A DNA stretch of 54,204 bases from Campylobacterota bacterium. Lineage in GTDB: Bacteria; Babelota; Babeliae; Babelales; Chromulinivoraceae. Location: positions 1 to 54,204 of the forward strand of contig PBME01000004.1 in NCBI GenBank assembly GCA_002721975.1. The letters run 5' to 3'. Every line of letters begins with the position of its first letter. Positions within the stretch are counted from its first letter, which is position 1. Both the position numbers and the translations under genes were made by a program. Below, in pieces: positions 41,511 to 53,530 of this stretch. The notes under the pieces were generated by a model. That model saw only the letters and a list, made by a program, of their open reading frames with translations. It was not told where the DNA came from and did not search any database.

Positions 41511-44219
41511 GTGAAGTTTAAGATTGTAAGTGTTATTTGCCTGTTATCTTGTATATCCAGCGATGTTATTTCTTCATTTACTAATATTACATTTGAACAA
41601 GCTGCCCCTTTTGGCAATACGGTTGGTCCAACAAGTGGATCACAAGCAAGTATGAAGCAAGATCCTGATCCAAACTCTACATCAATGAGATTGTATATAA
41701 CATCGGCAGTTGATAAACAGAATAAAGCTTATGTTTTAGCAAATCCATATAACCATAATCTAGGTATGGCTGGCGTATCAGATTCGGTGCAGCCTATAGC
41801 AGATGGACTGTTTTCAGCTTTTACCACAGGTGCCAACTGTCAGTTATATGTAGTACCTTTTTTTGTTAGTGAGAAGACGCAAGAAATTATTAGTGATTTA
41901 TCAACAATTGGCCCTGATAATAAAGCACATGTTTGGGTGGCACTTTTTGATGTTAATAAAAATCCAATCTATAGTAAAAATCATAATCAGAATGCCTCAG
42001 CAATTGTTTCACAGGATGCACCAGGACAATGGAATGATCATATTGATTTTCCGATAGGTCAAAAGTGGATTACTGCTTATCATACTAGCGTGCCTAGCTA
42101 TGTTACTACAACTATTACTAACATAGGTATGCAAGGACATCATGGGGCTTTTTCAATTACTTCTACGCCTAGTTACCTTACAAAGTTAATGCAAAATGCA
42201 AAACAAAATAAATATTTTGGTGATATGACATCACTGATCAACTTAGGCATAGCTTTAGATCCAGCCACAGAACAACAGACACATCTAAGCTATCCTGCAA
42301 CATATGCATTACGTGCTATATTACGAGGTATTGTTAATAAAAAATTGAATAAACAGGCTTCGTCAACGTACAATCAATCTTTAGCAGAAAATTGGTTTAT
42401 CAGTAATACCTTCTTTAAAGATGTTGGAACAATGTTGAGTAGTGGTCAAAAGTCGGGTTCCTTGCAAGATTTAACTATTAGAACAATCAATACAAATACC
42501 TGGTCAGATGAAGCAGATATTAATTATATAAAAAATCACTTAGCCTCGGCATTAACTTCAATTGCACAAGATATAACTATTAATACTGCCAATTCATCTA
42601 CGTTAAATGTTAACTTTCCTGTGAAGACTTATAATAGTGTCATTGTGAAAAATATTATCAATAATACTAAGGCAACATTTAAGGTATACCAAGGCTCTAA
42701 TCATATTGGTAATGTAAAGCCTGGAGCTAATAATTTGCCATTGTATGGCGCTGCTCATGCACAAGGAGATATTGTATTTATGCCTGCCGGGCAATCTAAT
42801 GTAGGTACATTTAGAATTAGTTTTTTAAAGGGTAGCGATCTTATTAATAAGGTTTCTAATGCAAATGAAACTCCTATAGACAATGTACCAGGTGCTGACG
42901 ATGAGTTTGTTTGTGTAGAAATCAAACCAGGCGAGAGAAGTGTAATAGAGCCTAACGGCCAAGGTGATTTTCCAAAAAATTCTGCAGATTCATTGCAGAC
43001 AATGTTTAAAAGAATTCATTGTATCAATACAGGTCAGCTTACCGCGCCTACATTCTTAGATGTAAAAATAGAAGATAGTATGACAATTAATTTAACAAAG
43101 CAAGAACTAGAAGGTTTGCAAAAAAGTGAAAAAGCAGCAGGTGGAGATGTAACATCAAGCTCGGTAATTACTATAGATCAGTCAAAAGCGCCATTATTTT
43201 TTCCTTCTATTAAAAGTATTATGTCTTTAACTGGTCAAACAATTCCATTTTTATTCCTGCCGGATTCTTTACAGGATAAAGCAACTCTTGTGAATTGGAT
43301 TGATTTTGTAAATATTGTTATAGGAGTTTTAAATTCAAGTTATCAAGAGTTATTTACTCCAAAAAATATTCAAAATGCTATAGAATCTATTCCTTCTACA
43401 AATGTCTTGAGAAAAAAAGGCTACATGTTTGGTGATGTAGCTAAATTAAAAAACAGTTATGTGTATGGAGGACTACCTGGAACACATTATATGTATACAG
43501 CTGATATTCCAACTAATGCATATTTTAAGTCGTATCCAGTACAAAAACAAAAATTTAGTTTTAATGCTTCTAGTGGAATTTGGATAGGAGCAAATATTAA
43601 TAATAAAATGTATTATTTTGCAAGTGCTTCGCCAACAGGAATTAACGTTACTTCTATCTCTAATGTTTTAAGTGATATTTCGAAGGTAACCGCTGCTGAT
43701 TGGCAAGCAGGTATTTATTTTTATTTTAAAGAGCAAGATAAGCAAGTATTTTTATATGTCTATAATTCGTTAGGTCAAAAAATAATTTCTGCACCATTGC
43801 CAAATCTAACATCATTACCGTCACAGGTTGTATGGCAAGGTAGTTATATGTATGGCCCAAATGATAATAAAATTGCTATGTCTACAAGTAAAGTGTTTGG
43901 CTTGACAACATATAAAGATACAAGTTTGTTAAAATCATCATTTAATATTCTTACTGATAGTGCAAATGTTAGCAATACGGTACAACCAACAACACAAAAC
44001 AAGAGTACAAAAGGTGCTAAAACAACAGAGAGTTCACAGAACAAAACGGTTGCCAAAAATAATAGTAATGCAAAAAGTAATGCTCCTGCAACACCTGCAA
44101 AAGCATCACAAGATCAGGTAGAAACATTACGGTCAACAGTAGCAGATGATAATAAACAAATTGCTGATTTAAAAGCAGAAATAGCAAAATTAAAGGGAAC
44201 TGCAAAGTCAAAATCGTAA
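41511..44219 (+). CDS. large secreted protein, paralogue of the next gene, unknown function
   Basis: The 902-residue protein starts at GTG (AAGGAATA upstream) with a signal peptide (about 1-21). The rest is mostly beta-rich. Conserved blocks shared with the next gene include YVLANPYNHNLGMAG near 78-92 and TFKVYQGSNHIGNVKPGANN near 388-407, then PLYGAAHAQGDIVFMPAG, an acidic GADDEFVCVEIKPG and SLTGQTIPFLFLPDS. A C-terminal beta module begins ISKVTAADWQAGIYFYFKEQ near 722. A Thr/Ser/Lys/Asn linker leads to a short coiled coil (about 868-898) ending KLKGTAKSKS. No known family is recognised. The pattern fits a surface or secreted structural protein. Confidence 0.72.
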   Translation: MKFKIVSVICLLSCISSDVISSFTNITFEQAAPFGNTVGPTSGSQASMKQDPDPNSTSMRLYITSAVDKQNKAYVLANPYNHNLGMAGVSDSVQPIADGLFSAFTTGANCQLYVVPFFVSEKTQEIISDLSTIGPDNKAHVWVALFDVNKNPIYSKNHNQNASAIVSQDAPGQWNDHIDFPIGQKWITAYHTSVPSYVTTTITNIGMQGHHGAFSITSTPSYLTKLMQNAKQNKYFGDMTSLINLGIALDPATEQQTHLSYPATYALRAILRGIVNKKLNKQASSTYNQSLAENWFISNTFFKDVGTMLSSGQKSGSLQDLTIRTINTNTWSDEADINYIKNHLASALTSIAQDITINTANSSTLNVNFPVKTYNSVIVKNIINNTKATFKVYQGSNHIGNVKPGANNLPLYGAAHAQGDIVFMPAGQSNVGTFRISFLKGSDLINKVSNANETPIDNVPGADDEFVCVEIKPGERSVIEPNGQGDFPKNSADSLQTMFKRIHCINTGQLTAPTFLDVKIEDSMTINLTKQELEGLQKSEKAAGGDVTSSSVITIDQSKAPLFFPSIKSIMSLTGQTIPFLFLPDSLQDKATLVNWIDFVNIVIGVLNSSYQELFTPKNIQNAIESIPSTNVLRKKGYMFGDVAKLKNSYVYGGLPGTHYMYTADIPTNAYFKSYPVQKQKFSFNASSGIWIGANINNKMYYFASASPTGINVTSISNVLSDISKVTAADWQAGIYFYFKEQDKQVFLYVYNSLGQKIISAPLPNLTSLPSQVVWQGSYMYGPNDNKIAMSTSKVFGLTTYKDTSLLKSSFNILTDSANVSNTVQPTTQNKSTKGAKTTESSQNKTVAKNNSNAKSNAPATPAKASQDQVETLRSTVADDNKQIADLKAEIAKLKGTAKSKS

Positions 44220-44258
44220 AAACGAGATAAAAAATAGTTATATTAAAAAAAGGTTGTT

Positions 44259-47200
44259 ATGAAATATAAAATAAAGATGTTAGTAGCATTTTTTGCTGTC
44301 GCAATAACTACGAGTAATACATTTGCAATGAGTGGCCCTTTCAGTCAGTTGAAAAAACAATTGAATCAACAGGCTCAACAACAAAAAAAACAGCTTGTTC
44401 TAACCAGTTCAATACAATAGATGGTTTTGCTGGGTATATTAAAGCAATTGATAATTTAGATAGCATTGTTTATGCCACAACAATGGCAGAATCTTATGTT
44501 CAAAATCATTCACAATATTTAAATGTTACATTTGATCAAGTAGCGCTTAATGATGATGTTATTCCGGTTAAACTTCCTTATGTGGATTCTAATAATCTAG
44601 GTATGGCGGTAGGTTTTAAATCAGGTATATGTGTTTTTGCTAATCCTTATAATAAAGTGTCAGGTTGGTACCAAGTACCTGAAGTAGCACAACCTATGGC
44701 TCATGTTCTTGCTTCTTGCTTTGGTTCAGGTTTGTATGTTGTTCCATTTTTAACGTTATATACTGCAGGAACAATTGTAAAAGACTGGACAAAGCTTGGG
44801 GTTAATTCAGTAGATCAAGCTATTATTTGGATAGCTTTATTTGATGGTAATAAAAATTTGATAGCAAGTACTCCTGTTTCAGGCGATTGCTCACCGGGAG
44901 AACAAATTTTTTGCCGTATCCTTCAAAATGGAAACTATGGATCTGAATTAAGTATTTGTCCAGATGCTTCTAAAAATTCTAACGCTGATGTGTTAGTTAG
45001 GTCTAATGGCTCAAATGTTTATGCAGTATCAGCAGATTTTAACACTATTTGTAAGATGGCCGGGCTAAGTAATAGTTTTTCAGATAGCTTTACACAAGAT
45101 GTTGGTGATAAAGTTGTGCAAGCTTTATTTCGTATATGGCAAGGAACTGTAGTAGGAGGTGGATCAGTACGTAAGCCGTATTTTGATACAACGAAATCAG
45201 ATAATTGGTTTATTGATAAAAAATTATTAACCTCTGTTGCAACTATGTTGCAAGGGAGTGGTAGTCCTATTCCAGCTGTAGGAAAAACACAAAACACATC
45301 ACAGTCTGATGCAGGAGATACAACAGTGCAGCGTGTCAGTTTTAATTCTTTTGGTACTGATGAAGTTGCTAAAAATTACATACAGCAGCATTTAGTTCCA
45401 GCTTTGACAGCATTTGGCACAGATCTTGATGGTTTGACAATTACTGATAAACAAAAAACAAGTATTAATCCTAATTTTGATGTACAAACATGGAATTCGG
45501 TTGTTATTAATAAGATTAACAATAAAACCGCAACTACATTTGATATATATCAAGGAGCCGTAAAGATAGGTATATTACAACCAGGCTTTAATACCGTTGC
45601 GTTATATGGTGCTGCACAAGCTGGAGGCGATATTGTTTTTATGCCTCAAGAACAACCTGATTTAGGTAGCTTTAGAGTGAGCTTTCAAAAAGGACAAGAT
45701 CTTATTAAAGACATTGCTTCACCGCAAGATGTAAAAGGCAGTTTGCCAGGAGCGAACGATGAGTTTGTGTGTGTACAAATTAAGCATGGTACGCGTGACG
45801 CTTTAGATTCAAGTGGTGCAGGAGATTATCCGTCAAGCTTCTCAGATCAATATAATATCTTTTCAAGAAATCAATGTTTAAATACAGCTCAGTTATCAGG
45901 TCCTACATATGTAGATTTACAAATTGAAGACTCAATATCGATTACTGTGGGTGATACAACATTTGTAACACAACAGCCACAAAATGCTCAAAAAGGTAAA
46001 ACTACTGTGCCTTTGTTTTATCCTTCTATACAAAACGTTGTCAGTTTAGCTAATCAGCAAAATTCTTCATTCAATCAACAGGTACCTTCATTGCTGTTGC
46101 CAGATGTTATTACAAATAATCGTGACAAAGAAATTGGTAGTGAATATCCATATGCTCAGCTTACATCTTGGATAGATTTTATTAATGCTGCAATAGGTAT
46201 ATTGAACTTTAATTATACAAAATTTGTTACACCTGTTGCTGTTAACTCATTATTTAGTGCTACTAATGCACGAGTATTGGTAAATAAAAACAGTACATTT
46301 GGTAGTTTTGATGATTATAAGAATGGTTATGTGTATGCAGGTTTAGTTAATACAAAATATTATCCTTCGGATATACCTTCGGATCAGAGCTTAGTAGAAT
46401 CAATTATTCCAAGTAGACAAGTTTTAAATTTCAGTAATATTGCAAAAGGAAATTGGTCGCTATCTCTTACTACAGGAGGCAAAACATATAATCTGTTAGG
46501 TGGTAGTACTTCAGGAATTAAGTTGAAACAAGTTGAACAAGCGTTAACAAATGCTTCTTTACAAGATTTGCAGTTGGGTATGTATTTTGTTGTAAAATTA
46601 GACGAGAATAATGTGACATTGTCTGTTTATGATCATCTTGGCAATAAAATGCTTTCAGAGCAATTAGTTGGAATAACTTCTTTAGACAATGTAACTTGGC
46701 AAGGAAGTGTTTTATCTAAAAGTGTTACAACAAATGCGCTTGGTATTACAGCTTCAAATGATGTAAACATATTGCCATCGACTGTATGTATCGTTAACAA
46801 ACCTATCCCGCAACCAGCAGTTCCGGCAAAGACTTCGTCGGTAGTTGCTAAAACATTTAGTATAGGTGGTCCAGAAGACAATCAAAATTTAGCCATAGCC
46901 TTTACTGTTAATTATCGTAGTTTCTATGTAGCTAATAATACAAAGTTTTCGTTGGATTTTTTTAATAACTTATCAGAGATTATGACTGTTTTAAATGACA
47001 TTTCAAAAGTAACGTTAGATGATTGGAAAAAGGGCATATATTTTAGCTTGTTGGAACATGATAACAAAGTGTATGTGTATGTACAAAATAGTAACGGTGA
47101 CAAAATTGTTCAAACACAAATTCCTCCAAAAGAATTTTATGGAAATAGCATAACAACAAATGTAGATTGGATATTTGGTAATCGAGAAACTCCAGATGGT

Positions 47201-47686
47201 AAAACTATAAAAAACGAAGAACAAAGTATTCTTTTACCTGCAAGTAAAACATTAGGGTTAACAATTAATCCGTCAACGTCTGGAATGTTAAAAACAGTAA
47301 ATCTTCCTGATTTGTCAGTTGTCACTAAACCATTGACTAAAGAGCAATCGTCTGCTGTAAAGGATCTAAAAAAACAGGTAGCAACAAAAGATGCACCAAA
47401 GAAGAAGCAAGCTGTAGTTTCGAAAAAATCTAGTAAGAAACAACCTGCTAAGAAGCAAAGCGCAACAAATAAAAATACAACGTCTAAGAAAGTAACAGTA
47501 TCTACAAATAAGCAAAAGACAAAAGATGCAAAGTCTAATAAAGCAGTAATGCCAATTAGTACATCAAAAACAGCAGATACAAAAAGTAATGTTGCGCTAG
47601 AGTCACAGCTAACAATAAGCCAAGAAAAAATTGCGGCACTAGAAGCTCAGATAGCGCAATTAAAAGGAACTTCTAAATCAAAATAA
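44259..47686 (+). CDS. large secreted protein, second paralogue, with a frameshift at an A8 run
   Basis: From ATG 44259 the first frame encodes a signal peptide and about 44 residues but stops at 44417-44419. The main frame, open through 47686, continues in the -1 frame from an A8 run (44383-44390). Joining them gives one protein of about 1,140 residues with a signal peptide. Without the join, the first in-frame ATG of the main frame (44483) has no ribosome site and no signal peptide. The body matches the previous gene: TFDIYQGAVKIGILQPGFN, GADDEFVCVQ-like ANDEFVCVQIKHG, and a C-terminal coiled coil ending LKGTSKSK. Unlike its paralogue it has two copies of the C-terminal beta module (about 44483-based residues 692 and 839) and a long Lys-rich linker. 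Confidence 0.65.
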
Positions 47687-47726
47687 TACAAAAGTAGTAA
47701 AAATATTGAATATAGGCCTGCTGTAA

Positions 47727-49271
<1,545 letters not shown>

Positions 49272-49273
49272 CC

Positions 49274-49519
49274 ATGAAACTATCCATTATTGATACTGAA
49301 AAAACAACGACACATACTGTTAACTGGGTCGAGCTTAATACTCCAGTAGGCAATATGGTTATTCAAGAAAAGCATGCACCGATAGTTGTTGAACTTGCTC
49401 CACAACAAGAATTATTATTTGAATTAAAAAACGGTGAAAAACAATCAATAACGATTGTGCAAGGTGTTGCGCATGTAACGCGAGAAGAGGTTAAAATTTT
49501 ACTGCCGTTAGCATTATGA
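49274..49519 (+). CDS. atpC: ATP synthase F1 subunit epsilon, short form
   Basis: Epsilon links gamma to the c-ring and can inhibit hydrolysis through its C-terminal helices. The 81-residue protein holds only the N-terminal beta sandwich (NWVELNTPVGNMVIQEKHAPIVVELAP, GVAHVTREEVKILLP). The usual C-terminal two-helix domain is absent (full-length epsilon is about 130-140 residues). It starts 2 bp after atpD. Its ATGA overlap with the HerA-like gene means the three are translationally coupled. Loss of the helices implies this control of ATP hydrolysis is missing. Confidence 0.88.
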   Translation: MKLSIIDTEKTTTHTVNWVELNTPVGNMVIQEKHAPIVVELAPQQELLFELKNGEKQSITIVQGVAHVTREEVKILLPLAL

Positions 49520-51117
49520 ATGTTTCTTTAGGCCATATTATTGAGGGGTCAATTTCTGAGGGCTTTACGATGCGTGTTGCCCAAGGTACAGACCTTGAAA
49601 ATATTAAAGCAGGTAAGTTTGTTGCAATTAAAGGCAGTGAAAATACTTTTTTTTCTATGATTACCAATGTAAAATTGCAAGTATCACATCCAGATATTTT
49701 GTTGTATCCTCCAACAGAAAAAGAAGCACTGTTAAAAGAATTTTTGAAAAAAAAGAGTATGTATGCAACAGTACAGCTCAAGCCGATGATTTTACTTGAT
49801 AAACATCGTCAGACAAAGCCTGTTAAAACAGTACCACCTCATTTTGCTCAGGTGTTTGAGGCAACAGAGCAGGATGTTGCAGATATTTTTGGTTCTGAAA
49901 AAGATACTGCAAAAAAATATTTCAATATGGGATCACCTTTGGATATGCAGGCTCCTGTCTGTATTGATTTGGCAAAATTATCTGAGCGAAGTTCTGGCAT
50001 TTTTGGTAAGAGTGGTACTGGTAAAACATTTTTAACACGATTAGTTTTAGCTGGATTAATTAAGCGACAAGCTGCTACAACATTAATTTTTGATATGCAT
50101 AATGAATATGGTTTACAAGCTCGTCAAGAATCACAGATTAAATTTGTTAAAGGTTTAAAAACTTTATTTCCTTCTAAAGTTGCGATCTTTTCGCTTGATC
50201 CACAAGCAACACAACGTCGCGGTGCAGCTCCTGATGTAGCTGTGCAATTATCTTACAAAGATATTCGTATTGAAGATATTTTATCATTGCAGTCGGAGCT
50301 TAATTTACACAATACAGCTCTTGAAGCTGCACATTTAATCTTTAATAAATATAAAGAAGATTGGTTGTTGGAGTTGTTAGAAAATGGTCATGATGCACAA
50401 GAATTTGCAAAGGGTATTGGAGCTCATCCTGAATCAGTTGCAGCTTTATATCGTAAATTAAAACGAATAGAGCGATTGCCCTTTTTTGTAAAAAATTTAC
50501 CTCGTAATGAATCAGTCATTGATCGATTGCTCGAGTATTTAGATAAACAAATACATGTTATTTTTGAGTTTGGTAATTTTACATCGACATTTTGTTATTT
50601 ATTGATGGCTAATATTATTACCAGACGGATACATCATGAATATGTATTAAAAACAGAAAAATTTTTGGGCACGCAAAAAGCACAAGATGAACCTGAGAAA
50701 TTGATGATTGTTATTGAAGAGGCGCATAAATTTTTAAACCCTTCTGCAGCATCACAGACTATTTTTGGTATTATTGCTCGCGAGATGAGAAAGTATTATG
50801 TATCGCTATTTGTTATTGATCAACGACCATCTGGTATTGATCCTGAGGTAATTTCTCAAATAGGGACAAAGTTGATAGCGCAGTTGAGTGATGAGCGTGA
50901 TATTCAAGCAGCGTTAACAGGTGCATCGAATGTTGGTACGTTAAAAACAGTACTTGGTTCATTAGATACAAAAAAACAAGCATTAGTACTTGGTCATGCC
51001 ATAGCTATGCCTATTGTGATTGAAACCAGAACGTATGATGAGCAATTTTATCAAGCTATGCAGCAGGGCACTATTGCAGCAAAATCATTAGATACAGTTA
51101 TTGACGAACTCTTTTAA
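49516..51117 (+). CDS. HerA-like hexameric ATPase
   Basis: HerA-FtsK superfamily ATPases translocate DNA; HerA pairs with NurA in archaea, and bacterial relatives are linked to DNA processing or defence. The 533-residue protein has an N-terminal HAS-barrel-like region (about 1-60), Walker A GKSGTGKT (164-171), a mid-domain insert, Walker B LMIVIEEAHKF with tandem Glu (401-402), and the DQRPSGIDPEVISQIGTKLI segment with the arginine finger area. The HAS barrel is shared by HerA and ATP-synthase subunits, and this gene overlaps atpC by 4 bp. No NurA nuclease or other defence gene is seen. Its role here is unknown. Confidence 0.85.
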   Translation: MNVSLGHIIEGSISEGFTMRVAQGTDLENIKAGKFVAIKGSENTFFSMITNVKLQVSHPDILLYPPTEKEALLKEFLKKKSMYATVQLKPMILLDKHRQTKPVKTVPPHFAQVFEATEQDVADIFGSEKDTAKKYFNMGSPLDMQAPVCIDLAKLSERSSGIFGKSGTGKTFLTRLVLAGLIKRQAATTLIFDMHNEYGLQARQESQIKFVKGLKTLFPSKVAIFSLDPQATQRRGAAPDVAVQLSYKDIRIEDILSLQSELNLHNTALEAAHLIFNKYKEDWLLELLENGHDAQEFAKGIGAHPESVAALYRKLKRIERLPFFVKNLPRNESVIDRLLEYLDKQIHVIFEFGNFTSTFCYLLMANIITRRIHHEYVLKTEKFLGTQKAQDEPEKLMIVIEEAHKFLNPSAASQTIFGIIAREMRKYYVSLFVIDQRPSGIDPEVISQIGTKLIAQLSDERDIQAALTGASNVGTLKTVLGSLDTKKQALVLGHAIAMPIVIETRTYDEQFYQAMQQGTIAAKSLDTVIDELF

Positions 51118-52130
51118 AGGTCTTCAGGGCTAAAAATTTCGTCTAATAGATTGTAAGCTTCTGTGTATGTTCCATAATCTGTTTCTGAAATATTACCATT
51201 AAAGTAATCATCTTTAATTCCGTCAAAACGTAGTTCTATGTTATTCCATTTACTGTCTGGAGGTAAGTCGAGTATTTTTAAAGCTTGATCTTTAGATAAG
51301 GAATGTGGATCCATAGCTATACCATGATTAAATTCAAGTAAATTGTATGACGCATTTACTTGCTCAATTAAATTTTTGTATTGTTTTTTTAATTGGTCTA
51401 TGTGGTACCCATGTTGTAATTCAAAAACATTTAAAGCTTTTTGTATATCAATTATATAGTTTAATAACAGATTATAAGCTTCGTTGAGCTCTTGTAAGTT
51501 TTGTTGAGAATTATTATCATTTATTTGTTTTTCAAATGCAGATTCTAGTTCATCGATTGTGTACCAAGTATTTGGTATGTTGAGTAGACGGAGTGCTTGT
51601 TTAATATTAGAAACTTGTTGACGATATATAGTATTAAATGGTTTTGATAGGTAATCAGCTGTATCACCTGTGAATTGTATTGTTTTTATAGATGATTTTT
51701 TTTTAGAAGAGGTTTTTTCTAACGGTAATTTATCCTGATAGTGTTCTAAATAACGATATGATTCATGAATTAATTGTTGATCTGTTGTGGAAGATAATTT
51801 GTGAGATGTCACATTGGCATAAGCTCTTTGTACATCATACCAACTTGCTTTTGGTGATAGTTGTAACAGATCTAAAGATCGTAGCATATGATAATGTATT
51901 TCTTGTTGAGATAATGTAGGTTTTTGAGAAGAATTTGATGTATTGTTAGACTTTGCGGTAGGCTCTGTATGTAAATTGAGAGTTTCAAATATTGGCATTG
52001 GTGCTACTGGTACGCTAGATGGATAACTTTCTGTTGTAGGTACATCATCATCATTCATGTGTTCAGAGCTGTAGAAAATAGAGTGTGTTATGAGCAATGC
52101 CATAAGAAAAAAAATATTTTTTTGATCCAT
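51114..52130 (-). CDS. secreted protein with four degenerate J-domain-like repeats
   Basis: The 338-residue protein starts at 52130, where GGGGG lies at ribosome-site distance; the ATG at 52142 is part of that site. It has a signal peptide (about 1-20), a Ser/Thr/Pro-rich linker, then about four units of the pattern L-x-L-x(4-6)-[SY]W-x-[DE]-[VIL]-x(2)-[AR][YF], ending in a helix with AYNLL or similar. The first (LDLLQLSPKASWYDVQRAYA, about 88-107) is the clearest. The layout is that of J-domain helices I to III, but the HPD motif needed to stimulate Hsp70 is missing in every unit. It is convergent with the HerA gene (4-bp overlap) and paralogous to the next gene. Confidence 0.6.
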   Translation of the reverse strand: MDQKNIFFLMALLITHSIFYSSEHMNDDDVPTTESYPSSVPVAPMPIFETLNLHTEPTAKSNNTSNSSQKPTLSQQEIHYHMLRSLDLLQLSPKASWYDVQRAYANVTSHKLSSTTDQQLIHESYRYLEHYQDKLPLEKTSSKKKSSIKTIQFTGDTADYLSKPFNTIYRQQVSNIKQALRLLNIPNTWYTIDELESAFEKQINDNNSQQNLQELNEAYNLLLNYIIDIQKALNVFELQHGYHIDQLKKQYKNLIEQVNASYNLLEFNHGIAMDPHSLSKDQALKILDLPPDSKWNNIELRFDGIKDDYFNGNISETDYGTYTEAYNLLDEIFSPEDL

Positions 52131-52209
52131 ATTAACCCCCATTAAAATCCATATAATACAGCTTAACTAATTTGTAAGTTATAAAGCAATAGTTGCACAG
52201 TAGTATAAT

Positions 52210-53433
52210 TTACTTGTCTTCAAAGTGTATAAGTAAAAATTCATATGCTGTCATTGCTTTGTTGTATTCAGCTTCAGACAACTTTCCATCTTGATACTCA
52301 AATTCAATATCATTAATCTTGTTGCTTACGGTATCCCAGCTTGCATCGTAGTTAAGTTGTAAAATTTGTAGAGCTTGAGTAATAAGCATTTTTTTAAAAG
52401 TGATAAATGAATATAGCAATTCAAAAGCATTATCAATTTCTTCTATTTTTTTAGCTTTATCTTGTTCTGTTATGTCATCGATCGTATAAATTTTTTGTAA
52501 TTTTTCATTGACGATGGACTGTAATGAATCTGCTGTATAATTTGCAGAACAACCAATTATAGCCATAGCTTTTTGTCGTGGAATAAGATCATTTAATAAT
52601 ACGTTGTATGATTCATTAAGTTCTTGTAGCTTTTGATCGTACGTATCTAAATTTTGTGATTTTTTATTAAATGCATCATCTAAGTCTGCTTCAGAATAAT
52701 TGAATCTAACACCTAGTGTTACTAGGGCTTTGTTTATATTGTTCCTAAAGGCTATAGATTCTCGATATGGTTGTATGTATTTTGTTCTTGGTATATCTTC
52801 CTCTTCAGAAAGAGAAGAAAATAAATTATTTCTTGATATTGTTTGAGAAGATTGAGAACCATTTTCCAAAGGAAAATGGTTTTTATACCTTTTTAATAGT
52901 TCGTATGCGTACCGAACTTCTTGTATGTTCACGGCATGTTGCCAATTACTGCTTTCTGTTAATATTTTATATGCACGTTTGATGTCGTTCCATGATGCAT
53001 ACGGACGAAGATGAAGCTTTTGTAGAGCATGTACCAGTTGCTGTGTTGGTAGTGACGGTTCTACTGTAGTTGTTTGTTGGGTTGGTAATTCTTGTCTGTT
53101 AGTATGATTAGATCTGTGAGGTAATTGTGACCTCGTAGATGGTTGTGGTCTTGTAGGTGGTTGTACAGAAGGTGTTTCTATAGGTATAGGCGTTAGTGGT
53201 AATTGATGTTTATGCTGTTTTAAAAAATTATATGCGTGAATGTTATCAGGACTATTCTGATCGAATAGTGGAAAATCTTGTTGAATATCTTCCCAAGTCC
53301 AATATTGACTACCGCCAAATGTCCGTAAAGCTGTAAGTAATTGCTCAAAAGAAGCGTTAGTTGTTTGAGAAGATGTTGTAATATGTATATTGGTAAGCAT
53401 CAAGCATATACATAAAATAATTTTTTGATTCAT
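52210..53433 (-). CDS. secreted protein with five degenerate J-domain-like repeats, paralogue of the preceding gene
   Basis: The 407-residue protein starts at 53433 (GGAGGAAAC upstream) with a signal peptide (about 1-21). Five units of about 45-60 residues follow, each starting with an ALxxL-type helix and ending in AYxLL or AFELL: LHLRPYASWNDIKRAYKIL (second) and LQLNYDASWDTVSNKIND (fifth) are the best. As in its paralogue, no unit has HPD. The region between the first and second units is Pro/Thr/Gln-rich. It sits 80 bp upstream of its paralogue on the same strand, so the two are probably one unit that arose by tandem duplication. Confidence 0.6.
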   Translation of the reverse strand: MNQKIILCICLMLTNIHITTSSQTTNASFEQLLTALRTFGGSQYWTWEDIQQDFPLFDQNSPDNIHAYNFLKQHKHQLPLTPIPIETPSVQPPTRPQPSTRSQLPHRSNHTNRQELPTQQTTTVEPSLPTQQLVHALQKLHLRPYASWNDIKRAYKILTESSNWQHAVNIQEVRYAYELLKRYKNHFPLENGSQSSQTISRNNLFSSLSEEEDIPRTKYIQPYRESIAFRNNINKALVTLGVRFNYSEADLDDAFNKKSQNLDTYDQKLQELNESYNVLLNDLIPRQKAMAIIGCSANYTADSLQSIVNEKLQKIYTIDDITEQDKAKKIEEIDNAFELLYSFITFKKMLITQALQILQLNYDASWDTVSNKINDIEFEYQDGKLSEAEYNKAMTAYEFLLIHFEDK

Positions 53434-53530
53434 TGTTTCCTCCATGTACGTAACCATTATATAGATTAGTGAAAATGTAGCATTAAAATCAATAGTTTGA
53501 GCAATTCGTTATTTATGCTAGTATTTTTGT

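Noticed and set aside
49516-51117. HerA-NurA or HerA-SIR2 type defence operon
   Set aside because: No nuclease, SIR2 or other defence gene is adjacent; the neighbours are ATP synthase subunits and J-like repeat proteins.
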